Shown: positions 37,696-46,577, counted from the stretch's first letter. The stretch: 64,000 nt of DNA from Myxococcales bacterium (GCA_016793465.1 JAEUJW010000038.1:1-64000); one strand, 5' to 3'. Translations and numbers: made by a program. The notes: a model not told the origin generated them from the letters alone.

Positions 37696-38280
37696 ATGAC
37701 CGTCCAGCTCAGCGTGATCTTGATGTTGCGTAACCGTGAACCGGCCGTCGCCGGCATGGTGCGCACGGCGGTCGAGCTGGGCCGGGCGAGCGTGGGGGCG
37801 GGCAACTTCGAGGTGCTCGCGCTCGACGAGCACTCGGGGGACAACACGCTGAGCCTGCTGAGCGTGCTGCACGGGCGGGTGCCCGAGCTGCGCACGCTGC
37901 AGGAGGTGCGCGAGGGCACGGCGGTGGCGACCGGGCTGCGCACGGCGCGGGGCGAGCACTGTATTTTGTTCGACCGCGTGGTCGACCCGGAGCTGGCGCG
38001 GTGGGGCGTGCGTCAGCTCGCTGCGGGGCATCGGGCGGCGGTGGTGCCGGGGGAGATCCTCGGGGTGGAGACGCGGCTCGGCGCGCATGTGCTCGGGAGC
38101 TTGTACGGCGGGTTGGTGTCGGCGCAGCACGCGGTGGAGGAGGCGGTGGGGGCGCGCGGCGGGCACGTCGCGTGGCGTCCGGCGCCGGATCGCGGGCTGC
38201 TCGAGCGGGCGGTGTTGGTCGTGCGGCGGCGGCTCGGGTGGGTCGGGCTCGGGCAGCTCGACAGGCCGCTGAAGACCTAG
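37696..38280 (+). CDS. Short glycosyltransferase-2-like protein, possibly degenerate
   Basis: The 194-aa product starts like a family 2 glycosyltransferase (MTVQLSVILMLRNREPAVA, then ALDEHSGDNTLSLL). A segment VREGTAVATGLRTARGEHC resembles the GN/ART-ARG nucleotide-binding region. The metal-binding DxD is not clear (FDRVVDPEL is at the expected place), and the catalytic C-terminal third is missing. It could be a truncated or non-catalytic GT-A fold. It lies upstream of the site-2 protease gene by 57 bp. ATG 37696 is used; the longer frame has non-coding character. Confidence 0.6.
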   Translation: MTVQLSVILMLRNREPAVAGMVRTAVELGRASVGAGNFEVLALDEHSGDNTLSLLSVLHGRVPELRTLQEVREGTAVATGLRTARGEHCILFDRVVDPELARWGVRQLAAGHRAAVVPGEILGVETRLGAHVLGSLYGGLVSAQHAVEEAVGARGGHVAWRPAPDRGLLERAVLVVRRRLGWVGLGQLDRPLKT

Positions 38281-38325
38281 CCGCGGCGGAAATTCCGGCT
38301 TCGGGGCTCTGCGGGTCGGTGCTGC

Positions 38326-38331
38326 TATAGT
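38326..38331 (+). promoter_or_regulatory. Extended -10 box six bases before the rseP start
   Basis: TGC-TATAGT (38323-38331) followed by six bases and GTG 38338. Expected transcription start coincides with the start codon. Confidence 0.55.
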
Positions 38332-38337
38332 CCGGCC

Positions 38338-39429
38338 GTGTTCTCCATCCTGCTCGGCATCCTCGGCCTTTCGGTCATGATCATCATCCACGAGTTCGGG
38401 CACTTCGTGTGCGCCCGGGCCACGGGGATGCGGGTGGATCGCTTCAGCGTGTTCGGCATCGGTCCGGTGGCGCTGCGGCTCGGCCGCTGGAAGGACACCG
38501 AGTTCGTGATCAGCTGGATCCCGTTCGGCGCGTACGTCCACATCATCGGCATGGAGGCCGGCGAGGAGCCGTCGCAGGCGCTGCCGCCGGCCGACGGTTC
38601 GCAGCCGGTGACCTACGACCCGAACGACCCGTACCTCTACCGCAACCGGCCGGTGTGGGCGCGCGGGCTGGCGATCCTCGGCGGGCCGCTGGCGAACTAC
38701 GTGGCGGCGATGCTGATGTTCTTCGGGCTGTCGGCGGTCTACGGGCTCGGCACGGTGGTGTCGGTGCGCACGACGGACCGCCTCGGCGACAGCGCGGTCG
38801 CGGCGGGGATGCAGCCCGGCGACGAATTCTTGAAGATCGGCGGGGTCGACGTGACCGGCCGCGACCCGGACCTGAAGGTCATGCAGGAGGCCGGCGCGCA
38901 CAAGGGCGAGGTGGTGCCGGTGCAGGTCCGGCGCGGCGAGCAGGAGCTGACGCTGCAGGTGCCGGTCGACGAGGCGGGCAAGTTCGGCGTCGGGCTGACC
39001 GAGGGGCGCAAGGCCAAGACCGAGGTGAGCCTGGGCGAGGCGGCGGCGTACGGGGTGCAGAAGCCGTGGATCGAGTCGAAGAAGGCGCTCGCGTCGCTCG
39101 GCAAGCTGTTCACCGGCGAGGCCAAGATGGACCAGATGTCGGGCCCGATCGGCATCGTCAAGGCGATCACCGTGGCCGCCGAACGCGGGGTCGAGCAGTA
39201 CCTGGTGATGGTCGCGGTGATCGGGACGCTGCTCGGGATGTTCAACCTCCTGCCGCTGCCGGCGCTCGACGGCGGGCGCATGGTGTTCATGTTGATCGAG
39301 GCGGTCGCTCGGCGGCCGTTCAACAAGCAGATCGAGGAGCAGATCCACGGCTACGGGATGCTGGCGCTGCTGGCGTTGATCCTGTGGATCACGGTCCGCA
39401 ACGACCTCCTCGGCAATATCCTCAAGTAG
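38338..39429 (+). CDS. rseP: Site-2 metalloprotease (RseP/M50 family)
   Basis: The 363-aa membrane protease has the zinc motif HEFGH at residues 18-22 in the first helix, AILGGPLANYVAAMLM in the second, and a single PDZ domain (SAVAAGMQPGDEFLKIGGVDV, about 145-215). LLPLPALDGGRMVF follows, with the third-ligand aspartate, and a final membrane helix. It cuts membrane-embedded substrates such as anti-sigma factors or signal-peptide remnants. The start is GTG 38338, with TGC-TATAGT ending six bases before it, consistent with a leaderless transcript. uvrC follows after nine bases, so co-transcription is likely. Confidence 0.93.
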   Translation: MFSILLGILGLSVMIIIHEFGHFVCARATGMRVDRFSVFGIGPVALRLGRWKDTEFVISWIPFGAYVHIIGMEAGEEPSQALPPADGSQPVTYDPNDPYLYRNRPVWARGLAILGGPLANYVAAMLMFFGLSAVYGLGTVVSVRTTDRLGDSAVAAGMQPGDEFLKIGGVDVTGRDPDLKVMQEAGAHKGEVVPVQVRRGEQELTLQVPVDEAGKFGVGLTEGRKAKTEVSLGEAAAYGVQKPWIESKKALASLGKLFTGEAKMDQMSGPIGIVKAITVAAERGVEQYLVMVAVIGTLLGMFNLLPLPALDGGRMVFMLIEAVARRPFNKQIEEQIHGYGMLALLALILWITVRNDLLGNILK

Positions 39430-39438
39430 GCGAGACGC

Positions 39439-42087
39439 ATGACGCAGCCACCCGAGAACGGGCCCGAGGACGGGCCCACCATGCCCGACACGGGTGAAGG
39501 GGCGAAAACGCGCGAAGGGGACGACGAGGCCCCCATCGAGAGCCTCGAGCTCGCCGACGCGGCCGCCAGGGACCTCGACGAGCCGGGCAGGTTCGCCGGC
39601 GAGGCCGACGCGGCGAGCGTGGCGGCGAACATCGCCACGGTGGTCGACGCGGCGTGGAAGCCGCGGGCGACGTCGGCGCAGGAGCTGAGCGCGCTGGTCG
39701 AGCGCCTGCCAGAGACGCCAGGCGTGTACGTGATGCGCGACCGCAAGGGCGTGATCGTCTACGTCGGCAAGGCGCGCAAGCTGCGGGCGCGCGTGCGCCA
39801 GTACTTCAACGGCACGGACACGCGGATGTTCGTGCCGCTGCTCGCCGGGCTGCTCGGCGACATCGAGACGGTGGTGACCTCCAACGACAAGGAGGCGCTG
39901 CTGCTCGAGAACACGTTAATTAAAAAGCACAAGCCGCGCTTCAACGTGAAGCTGCGCGACGACAAGCAGTTCTTGGTGCTGCGGCTCGACCCGAAGGCGA
40001 AGTGGCCGCGGCTCGAGCTGGTCCGGCGCATGCGGCAGGACGGGGCGCAGTACTTCGGGCCCTACCACTCGGCGAACTCGGCCCGCCACACGCTGCGGGT
40101 GGTCAATCGTCACTTCAAGCTGCGCACGTGCACGGACTACACGCTGACGCACCGCAGCCGGCCTTGCCTGCAGCACCAGATCGGTCGCTGCCCGGCGCCG
40201 TGCGTGCTGCAGGTCGACGGCGACGAGTACAGGGCGCAGGTCAAGCACGTGGGCCAGTTCCTCGAGGGGCGCCACAAGGACCTGGTCCGCGGGCTGCGCG
40301 GGCGCATGGAGGAGGCGGCGACCGGGCTGGACTTCGAACGCGCGGCCCGGCTGCGCGACCAGCTGCTGGCGATCGAGACCAGCCTCGAGCAACAACAGGT
40401 CGTCGACGACAGCACGCTCGACCAGGACGTGTTCGGCATGTACCGCGAGGGCGGACAGGTCGAGTTCGTGGTCATGCACGTGCGCCAGGGCAAGCTGCTC
40501 GGCACGCGCTCGTTCTCGGCGCGCGGCATGGAGCTGCCCGACCCGGAGGTGCTCGGGAGCTTCCTCCTGGCCTACTACGACGACGCGCCGACGATCCCCG
40601 ACGAGGTGCTGCTGACGACCGAGCTCGTCGAGGACGACGCGGTGCCGCTGAAGGCGTGGCTGCGCGAGCACAGCGGGCACAAGGTGACGATCGCGGTGCC
40701 GGAGCGCGGCGACCGGCGCAGGCTGGTCATGCTGGCCCAGCGCAACGCGACGGCGTCGTTCGCCAGCCGGCGTAATCGTCAGCAAGACAGCGAGCACGCG
40801 TTGAACGCGCTGCAGATGCGGCTCAGCCTGAGCCGGCCGCCGCGGGTGATCGAGTGCTACGACATCAGCCACATCCAGGGGTCGGATACCGTGGCGTCGA
40901 TGGTGGTCTTCGTGGACGGCGCGCCGGCCAAGCAGCGCTACCGATCGTTTAAAGTGCGCGGGCTCGACGGGCTGGCGCAGGGGACCCGGCAGAACGACGA
41001 CTTCGCGAGTATGGCCGAGGTGCTGGGGCGGCGGCTGCGGCGCGGGCTGGCGCTGCGAGACGCCGAGGAGGGCGAGGAGAGCGACGAGGCGGAGTCGGCG
41101 GACTGGGCCCTCCCCGATCTGATCGTGATCGACGGCGGCAAGGGGCAGCTCGGGCGCGTGCTGGCGATGGCGCGGGACCTGGGCGTGAAGATCGGGCCGG
41201 GCGGGGTCGACATCGTGTCGCTGGCGAAGGAGCGGCGCGTCGAGGTGAACCGCGGGAAGGCGGGGTTGCAAAAGGTCCGCGAGTGGAAGGCCGGCAACGC
41301 GAACGTCGACTACGCGGAGCTGGCTCGCGCGGCGACGGCTCGCTCGACGTCGAGGGCGGCCGACGGCGGGAACTCGCCGCTGATCCTCGGGCTGCGCGCG
41401 GCGGCCGAGGAGGCGCGGGAGCGGATCGCGAAGGAGAAGGCGGCGGCCGAACGTGCGGCGATGCGAGCCGCGGGCGATGGCTCGCAGGGCGCGAGCGCCG
41501 GCGCGGGACGAGCGGCGGACGGCGACGGCGCGGCGACGCAGGGCGCGCGCGCCGACGCGGAGGATGTCGCGGGCAGCGGCGCGGCGACGCAGGGCGCGAG
41601 CGCCGGCGCGGGGCGAGCTGCAGCGGGGTCGTCGGTCGCGGGGCAGAGCGCGGACGCCGGGGTGCAAGCCGCGGACGGCGGCGCGGCGACGCGGCCCGGG
41701 GAGGCATTACAAAACTTCGTGGTGCAGCAGGGAGAGGAGGAGGACGACGAGGGCGAGGTGCGGCCGGAGCGGGTGTTCATCCCGGGGGCGAAGGAGGCGA
41801 TCCGCCTGCGGCCCGGGACGTCGGAGCTGTTCTTGATGACGCAGATCCGCGACGAGGCGCACCGCTTCGCCATCACGCATCACCGCAAGCGGCGCGGCAA
41901 GCGGGCGCTGCACAGCGCGCTCGACGAGATCCAGGGCGTGGGTCCGGCGATCAAGAAGGCGCTGCTGCATGAATTCGGGACGGTGGCGGCGATCGCGGCG
42001 GCCGACGAGGCGGCGCTGCAGAAGGTCAAGGGGGTCGGCGCGGCGCTGGCGAAGCGGCTGCGCGAGGAGCTCGGCGGCGAGGCATGA
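39439..42087 (+). CDS. uvrC: Excinuclease ABC subunit C with unusual insert
   Basis: The 882-aa protein contains the UvrC domains: GIY-YIG nuclease (PETPGVYVMRDRKG and IVYVGKARKLRARVRQYF, about 90-175), the UVR UvrB-binding motif around 290-320, and the RNase H-like endonuclease with IECYDISHIQGS and PDLIVIDGGKGQLGRV (about 560). DEAHRFAITHHRKRR and the C-terminal helix-hairpin-helix pair follow (VGPAIKKALL, VKGVGAALAKRL). Two features are odd. The N-terminus has an acidic extension of about 85 residues. A low-complexity insert (about 605-776) with three GAATQGAS-type repeats interrupts the endonuclease domain between LAKER and ERVFIPG. UvrC is usually near 610 aa. LIKK is encoded by TTAATTAAAAAG at 39915-39926. 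Confidence 0.96.
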   Translation: MTQPPENGPEDGPTMPDTGEGAKTREGDDEAPIESLELADAAARDLDEPGRFAGEADAASVAANIATVVDAAWKPRATSAQELSALVERLPETPGVYVMRDRKGVIVYVGKARKLRARVRQYFNGTDTRMFVPLLAGLLGDIETVVTSNDKEALLLENTLIKKHKPRFNVKLRDDKQFLVLRLDPKAKWPRLELVRRMRQDGAQYFGPYHSANSARHTLRVVNRHFKLRTCTDYTLTHRSRPCLQHQIGRCPAPCVLQVDGDEYRAQVKHVGQFLEGRHKDLVRGLRGRMEEAATGLDFERAARLRDQLLAIETSLEQQQVVDDSTLDQDVFGMYREGGQVEFVVMHVRQGKLLGTRSFSARGMELPDPEVLGSFLLAYYDDAPTIPDEVLLTTELVEDDAVPLKAWLREHSGHKVTIAVPERGDRRRLVMLAQRNATASFASRRNRQQDSEHALNALQMRLSLSRPPRVIECYDISHIQGSDTVASMVVFVDGAPAKQRYRSFKVRGLDGLAQGTRQNDDFASMAEVLGRRLRRGLALRDAEEGEESDEAESADWALPDLIVIDGGKGQLGRVLAMARDLGVKIGPGGVDIVSLAKERRVEVNRGKAGLQKVREWKAGNANVDYAELARAATARSTSRAADGGNSPLILGLRAAAEEARERIAKEKAAAERAAMRAAGDGSQGASAGAGRAADGDGAATQGARADAEDVAGSGAATQGASAGAGRAAAGSSVAGQSADAGVQAADGGAATRPGEALQNFVVQQGEEEDDEGEVRPERVFIPGAKEAIRLRPGTSELFLMTQIRDEAHRFAITHHRKRRGKRALHSALDEIQGVGPAIKKALLHEFGTVAAIAAADEAALQKVKGVGAALAKRLREELGGEA
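41480..41660 (+). repeat. In-gene repeat within uvrC insert
   Basis: The words GCGCGAGCGCCGGCGCGGG and GGCGCGGCGACGCAGGGCGC recur several times, encoding QGASAGAGRAA and GAATQGA units. Copies are imperfect, in frame, and confined to the insert. Confidence 0.65.
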
Positions 42088-42515
42088 GCGAGGCGCTGGG
42101 CGAGCGGTCGGTGCGCACGCTGGCGTGGCTCGGCGACGCGGAGTTCGAACGCGAGGTGCGCGCCCGGCTGGCGCGTCGCGGGGACTATGCGACCGATCGC
42201 CTGCACGCGATGAAGGCGCGGGTGGTCTGCGCGGAGGCCCAGGCGGCGCTGCTGGCGGAGATCGAGGCGGGGCTCGACGAGGCCGAGGCCGGGGTGGTCC
42301 GACGGGCGCGCAACCTGAACCACAAGGCCGGCGGGCGCGGGGTGCGGAACACGCGGGACTATCGCTCGGCGACCGCGCTCGAGGCGCTGGTCGGGCACTG
42401 GTGTTTCATGATCGTCGGCGGTCGCGAGCGGATGGCGGCGGTGGTGGTGCCGTGGATCGAGGCGCGAATCGACGAGGCGATCGTGGCGGAGGGTCGGGCG
42501 GTGAAGCGGGGCTGA
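42084..42515 (+). CDS. Mini-ribonuclease III-like protein
   Basis: The 143-aa protein resembles MrnC/Mini-III, an RNase III catalytic domain without dsRNA-binding domain. It has TLAWLGDAEFEREVRARL at the start, LHAMKARVVCAEAQAALL, GVVRRARNLNHKAG, and YRSATALEALVGHW containing the acidic residue of the active-site helix. In Bacillus the enzyme matures 23S rRNA. The start overlaps the uvrC stop (ATGA), so it is coupled to it. The metal ligands should be checked: LGDAEFE and ALEALVG keep the expected acidic positions. The gene's last codons are repeated three more times after the stop. Confidence 0.75.
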   Translation: MSEALGERSVRTLAWLGDAEFEREVRARLARRGDYATDRLHAMKARVVCAEAQAALLAEIEAGLDEAEAGVVRRARNLNHKAGGRGVRNTRDYRSATALEALVGHWCFMIVGGRERMAAVVVPWIEARIDEAIVAEGRAVKRG

Positions 42516-42755
42516 CGCGAGCGGAGGTCGTGCCGCGGATCGGCGCTCGCAGCGGAGGTCGGGCGGTGAAGCGGGGCTGGCGCGAGCGGAGGTCGTGCCG
42601 CGGATCGACGCTCGCGGCGGAGGTCGGGCGGTGAAGCGGGGCTGGCGCGAGCGGAGGTGGTGCCGCGGATCGACGCTCGTGGCGGAGGGTCGGGCGGTGA
42701 AGCGGGGCTGACGCGGCGGCGATGGTGCCGCGGTGGATCGACGGAGCGGACGGCG
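42492..42755. repeat. Four-copy 65-bp tandem repeat grown from the Mini-III-like gene 3' end
   Basis: Units starting GGTCGGGCGGTGAAGCGGGG begin at 42492 (inside the gene), 42557, 42622 and 42688, with periods of 65, 65 and 66 bp. Copies are over 90% alike by eye. Each also contains a form of GTGCCGCGGATCGACGCTCG, which matches VPWIEAR codons of the gene. The gene's first copy has an extra piece (about 17 bp) that the others lack. The gap 42516-42838 holds nothing else I can support. Confidence 0.88.
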
Positions 42756-42838
42756 TTACGGCGAGGCGTGAGGCTGGCGCGGCGGCCGGGGCTGACGGCC
42801 GCGGGTCGGGGGTGTTAATGTCGCGGTGGAGGTTCAAG

Positions 42839-44434
42839 ATGCGAACGCTCGTCGGGCTGTTGGTGATCGTTGCGTGTGCAGGGCCGTCGACTCCGGCGGG
42901 GGATACGGACAGGTCGAGCGGGACGGGCGGGACCGGGGCGGGAGAGACGGGCACGGGTGTGCCGACCGGAGGTGGTGGATCCGAAGGGACGTCGACGGAG
43001 ACGACGGGCGCGCCGGCGGAGCCGGAGCACGCGACGCTGGTGCACAGCTTCGGGGCGACCCAATTGAAGGCGTTCGAGGAGATCGAGCCGTGCGTGCAGT
43101 GGACGCTGCACAACGACGAGCCGATCTACGTGAACACGGTGACGCTGGTCAACGACGGCGGGTTTCACCACTCGAACTGGCTGGTAGTGCCGGAGGAGTC
43201 GTTCCCGGGGGCGGACGGGTTCTTCAATTGCGACGACCGCGGCTACACCGAGCTCGAGGCGGCGATCGCAGGCACGGTGGTGTTCGCCCAGTCGACGCAG
43301 TCGCGCGAGGAGGTGCAGGAGCTCCCGCCCGGGGTCGTCATCAAGGTGCCGGCGCGGCACAAGGTGATCGCCGGGGTGCACCTGCTGAACCTCGGCAGCA
43401 CGAGCCTCGACACCGAGCTGCGGATGGCGCTGGACATCATCCACCCCAGGCTGGTCGACGTGGTGGTGGCGCCGTTCCGCTTCAGCTACTACGACCTGCG
43501 CATCCCGGCGAAGCAGCGCAGCCGGTTCACGAGCACGTGCACGTTCGCCGCGGACTACATGAGCGCGGTCGGCAAGCCGCTCGACATCAAGCTGTACTAC
43601 GTGCTGCCGCACTTCCACTACCTCGGCGACAGTTTTGAGATTGACGTGATCGGCGGGCCGGACGACGGCAAGAACTTGTACACGCTCGACGGCTTCGACG
43701 CGGACGCGAACGGGCGGGCGTTCGACCCGCCGTTCGACTTCGCGGGGGCCGAGGGGATCCGCGTGTGGTGCGGCTACGACAACTGGCGCGACAAGGAGAT
43801 CGGCTGGGGCATCGGCGACCAGGAGATGTGCGTGATGCTCGGGCTGGCCGACAGCGCGGCGATCATGGACCTCGCCGTCAACTCGGGCTCGGAGGTGGTC
43901 GGGCAGGACGGCGACGTGCTGCTCAACGAGGGGCCTTGCTCGCCGCTGGTGATCCCCAAGAACGCGGCCCAGACCCTGCCGAGCGACGCGGAGCGCGAGG
44001 GCGCGATGTACGTGCCGCCGACGTCCGACGAAGATGTCGACCTCGATCCGAAGAAGACCTGCGTGGCGCCCGACGCGGGGGTCGGCGCCAGCGGGGCGAC
44101 GCTGTCGCACCTGAACGGGGCGGTGTTCGTGCCGGGCTGCATCTTCTCGTCGTGCCACGACGCCAAGTCGCCGGCGGCGGGGCTCGACCTGCAGAGCCCC
44201 GACCTGCACGCGGCGCTGATGAACCACAGCGTGGCGGCGAACGTCGACGCGCCGCTGATCAAACCGGGGGACCCGGAGGGGAGCTGGCTTTATCGCATCG
44301 TGTCGCGCTGCGAGCCGCAGGACGACGGCGGCAACACGGTGCGGCACATGCCGTACAACGCGCCGACGCTGCTGCCGGACGAGCACGTGGCGGCGATCCG
44401 GGCGTGGATCGCCGCGGGCGCGCAGGACGACTGA
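42839..44434 (+). CDS. Lipoprotein with copper type II monooxygenase-like domain and C-terminal cytochrome-like module
   Basis: The 531-aa lipoprotein (MRTLVGLLVIVAC) has a Ser/Thr/Gly-rich spacer. Its main domain recalls the peptidylglycine alpha-hydroxylating monooxygenase fold: GGFHHSNWLVV with candidate copper histidines, PHFHYLGDSFEIDVIG resembling the HTH copper site, and WCGYDNWRDKEIGWG followed by DQEMCVML like the conserved DEMC methionine ligand. The last 100 residues carry CIFSSCH (C434-H440), a CX4CH haem-like motif, and HMPYN, as in planctomycete-type cytochromes. It is presumably an outer-membrane or periplasmic redox enzyme; substrate unknown. A good Shine-Dalgarno (GGAGG) favours ATG 42839 over 42818. 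Confidence 0.72.
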   Translation: MRTLVGLLVIVACAGPSTPAGDTDRSSGTGGTGAGETGTGVPTGGGGSEGTSTETTGAPAEPEHATLVHSFGATQLKAFEEIEPCVQWTLHNDEPIYVNTVTLVNDGGFHHSNWLVVPEESFPGADGFFNCDDRGYTELEAAIAGTVVFAQSTQSREEVQELPPGVVIKVPARHKVIAGVHLLNLGSTSLDTELRMALDIIHPRLVDVVVAPFRFSYYDLRIPAKQRSRFTSTCTFAADYMSAVGKPLDIKLYYVLPHFHYLGDSFEIDVIGGPDDGKNLYTLDGFDADANGRAFDPPFDFAGAEGIRVWCGYDNWRDKEIGWGIGDQEMCVMLGLADSAAIMDLAVNSGSEVVGQDGDVLLNEGPCSPLVIPKNAAQTLPSDAEREGAMYVPPTSDEDVDLDPKKTCVAPDAGVGASGATLSHLNGAVFVPGCIFSSCHDAKSPAAGLDLQSPDLHAALMNHSVAANVDAPLIKPGDPEGSWLYRIVSRCEPQDDGGNTVRHMPYNAPTLLPDEHVAAIRAWIAAGAQDD

Positions 44435-44440
44435 GACGAC

Positions 44441-44596
44441 GCGGCCCGGCCGTGGCAGCACGGTCGGGGTCGCACGATCGGGCAGTGCACTGCCAGCGCG
44501 GCGGGCGACGGGTCCGCGGGCGCACCGTCGACCGCTGACGATTTTTTAATTTTTATTACGGGACGAGACCCGGCCGTGGCAGCGCGGTCGGGTCTC
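44441..44596. terminator. Two similar hairpins between convergent genes
   Basis: Hairpin 1 (about 44441-44472) and hairpin 2 (44565-44596, arms beginning GAGACCCGGCCG and ending CGGTCGGGTCTC) share the text CCCGGCCGTGGCAGC. An A/T stretch ATTTTTTAATTTTTATTA (44541-44558) lies between them. They separate the copper-protein gene from the converging peptidase gene, so termination from both sides is likely, though neither has a classical T-run directly after the stem. Confidence 0.5.
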
Positions 44597-44608
44597 TCGT
44601 TCAGGGGC

Positions 44609-46525
44609 TCACTGCCAGCCGCAGGTGCGCGACTTGTTCTCCTCGGCGAGCCATTTTAACAGCGGGTCGAAGTAGTCGATCATCGGCTGGGCGTCCATCT
44701 GGCGCGAGCCGGTGAGGGCCTCGAGGGCGTCGGGCCAGGGCTTGCTGGCGCCGAGGGACAGCATGGCGCGCATCTTCTCGCCGGCGGCCTTGTTGCCGTA
44801 GATCGAGCACTCGTGCAGCGGGCCGGTGTGGCCGGCGGCGGTGCACAGGGCCTTGTGCATCTGGAACTGGAGGATCCGCGCCAGGAAGTAGCGGGTGTAG
44901 GGGACGTTGGCGGGCACGTGGTACTTGGCGCCGGCGTCGAAGAACTCGGGGTCCTTGCGCTCCGAGGGCGGGGCGATGCCCTGGTACTTGGCGCGCAGCG
45001 CCCACCAGGCGGCGTTGTAGCTGTCCGGGGTGGTCTTGCCGCTGAACACGTCCCAGCGCCACTGGTCGATCAGCTTGCCGAACGGGAGGAACGCGATCTT
45101 GTCGAGCGCGTCCTGCATCTGCAAATTGATTAGACCCTTCTCGTCGGTCGGGACCTCGCTGATGAGGCCGATCTGCTTGAGGTAGGAGGGCGTGATGCTG
45201 AGGGCGATGGCGTCGCCGACGGCCTCGTGGAAGCCGTCGTGGGCGCCGTTCTGGTAGAGCATCGGCAGCTTGTAGTAGTAGTGATAATAATAGTTGTGGC
45301 CGAGCTCGTGGTGGATCGTCACCAGGTCTTCCTGGTTGATCTTGATGCACATCTTGATCCGCAGGTCGTCGTTGGCCTCGACGTCCCAGGCGCTCGCGTG
45401 GCACACGACCTCGCGGTCCTTGGGCTGGACGAACATCGAGCGCTCCCAGAAGGTCGCGGGCAGCGGGTCGAGGCCGAGCGAGGTGAAGAACGACTCGCCG
45501 AGCTTCACCATTTTAATTTCGTCGTACTTGGCCTTCTTCAGGGCGGCGGTGACGTCGATGCTGGTGGTGCCCTTGTAGGGCTCGATCAGCGGGTAGATGT
45601 TGCCCCACTCCTGGGCCCACATGTTGCCGAGCAGGTGCGCGGGGATGAGGCCGGTCTCCGGGACCTTGTCCTTGCCGTACTTCTCGACCAGCTTGGCGCG
45701 CACGTGGCAGTGCAGCTGGTCGTAGAGCGGTTTGACCTGGTTCCACAGGCGCTCGGTCTCGCCGGCGAACTCGTCGGGCGACATGTCGTAGCCGGAGCGC
45801 CACAGCTCGCCGAGGTCCTTGTAGCCGATCTCCTTGGCGCCCTCGTTGGCGAGCTCGACGAACCGGCTGTAGAGCGGGCGCAGCTCGACGGCGACGGAGT
45901 GCCAGCCCTCCCAGGCGTCGAGCAGCTCCTTGTAATTGCGGCTCTCGGCGATCACGTCGGAGAGCTGGCCGATGTCGCGGCAGGTCTTGGGGTTCTTGGG
46001 GTCCTTGCAGGCCTTGCCCTTGCCGTAGATGCCCTCCATCTTGGCGCCGATCTCCGCCAGCTCCTTGCGCTTGGCGGGGTCGCTGGGGGCGGGCGGCGGG
46101 CTGCCGGTGACCTTCAGGAGGTGGAGCTTGCGGGCGGTGTCGGGGTCGAGGCCGTCGGTCTTGAAGCCGATCGCGGCTTTGATCGAGGTGCCCATGAACT
46201 CCATGAGCTTCTCGTTGGCGGCGGCGGCGGCCTTCTCGGTGGCGTCGGTGATGTTGGTGTTCTTGTCCCACTCGGCCTTGCTCGAGGCGACCACGAGGGT
46301 GCGCAGCTCGCCGTCGACCTTGTCGACGAACGCCCTGGCCTCGGCCGCGTCCGGGGCGGCCTGGGCGGCGGCGGGGCTCTGCGGCTCGTTCGGGGTCTTC
46401 GAGTCGCCGACCTTCTTGACCTCGACCTTCTGCGCCGCCTTCTTGGCGGACTGGGGCTCGTTGGTCGGACAGCCGAGGGCGAGCAGCAGGGCGATCGATG
46501 CGGCGAAGGAGACGGTCCGGAACAT
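44609..46525 (-). CDS. M2-family (angiotensin-converting-enzyme-like) peptidase lipoprotein
   Basis: The 638-aa protein starts with a lipoprotein signal (ASIALLLALGC) and a Lys/Pro/Ala-rich spacer. It then matches peptidase family M2: the zinc motif HHELGHNYYYHYY with HELGH near residues 403-407, GFHEAVGD with the third ligand, ANVPYTRYF, and SRFVELANEGAKEIGY earlier. These enzymes remove dipeptides from peptide C-termini. It probably sits in the outer membrane or periplasm and digests peptides. TAGGGT lies eight bases before ATG 46525. It contains several A/T-codon spots (LLKW 44653-44659, EIKM 45511-45520, YYY 45284-45293). Confidence 0.9.
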   Translation of the reverse strand: MFRTVSFAASIALLLALGCPTNEPQSAKKAAQKVEVKKVGDSKTPNEPQSPAAAQAAPDAAEARAFVDKVDGELRTLVVASSKAEWDKNTNITDATEKAAAAANEKLMEFMGTSIKAAIGFKTDGLDPDTARKLHLLKVTGSPPPAPSDPAKRKELAEIGAKMEGIYGKGKACKDPKNPKTCRDIGQLSDVIAESRNYKELLDAWEGWHSVAVELRPLYSRFVELANEGAKEIGYKDLGELWRSGYDMSPDEFAGETERLWNQVKPLYDQLHCHVRAKLVEKYGKDKVPETGLIPAHLLGNMWAQEWGNIYPLIEPYKGTTSIDVTAALKKAKYDEIKMVKLGESFFTSLGLDPLPATFWERSMFVQPKDREVVCHASAWDVEANDDLRIKMCIKINQEDLVTIHHELGHNYYYHYYYKLPMLYQNGAHDGFHEAVGDAIALSITPSYLKQIGLISEVPTDEKGLINLQMQDALDKIAFLPFGKLIDQWRWDVFSGKTTPDSYNAAWWALRAKYQGIAPPSERKDPEFFDAGAKYHVPANVPYTRYFLARILQFQMHKALCTAAGHTGPLHECSIYGNKAAGEKMRAMLSLGASKPWPDALEALTGSRQMDAQPMIDYFDPLLKWLAEENKSRTCGWQ

Positions 46526-46577
46526 GGGCCAGGACCCTACGCCGCGGGCCGGTGCGGATGCAAGGAATCGCCGGGTT

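Noticed and set aside
37363..39348. Long minus-strand frame reaching from ssb across rseP
   Set aside because: Only the ssb part (36754-37362) is real; the rest is antisense to the site-2 protease and low in complexity.
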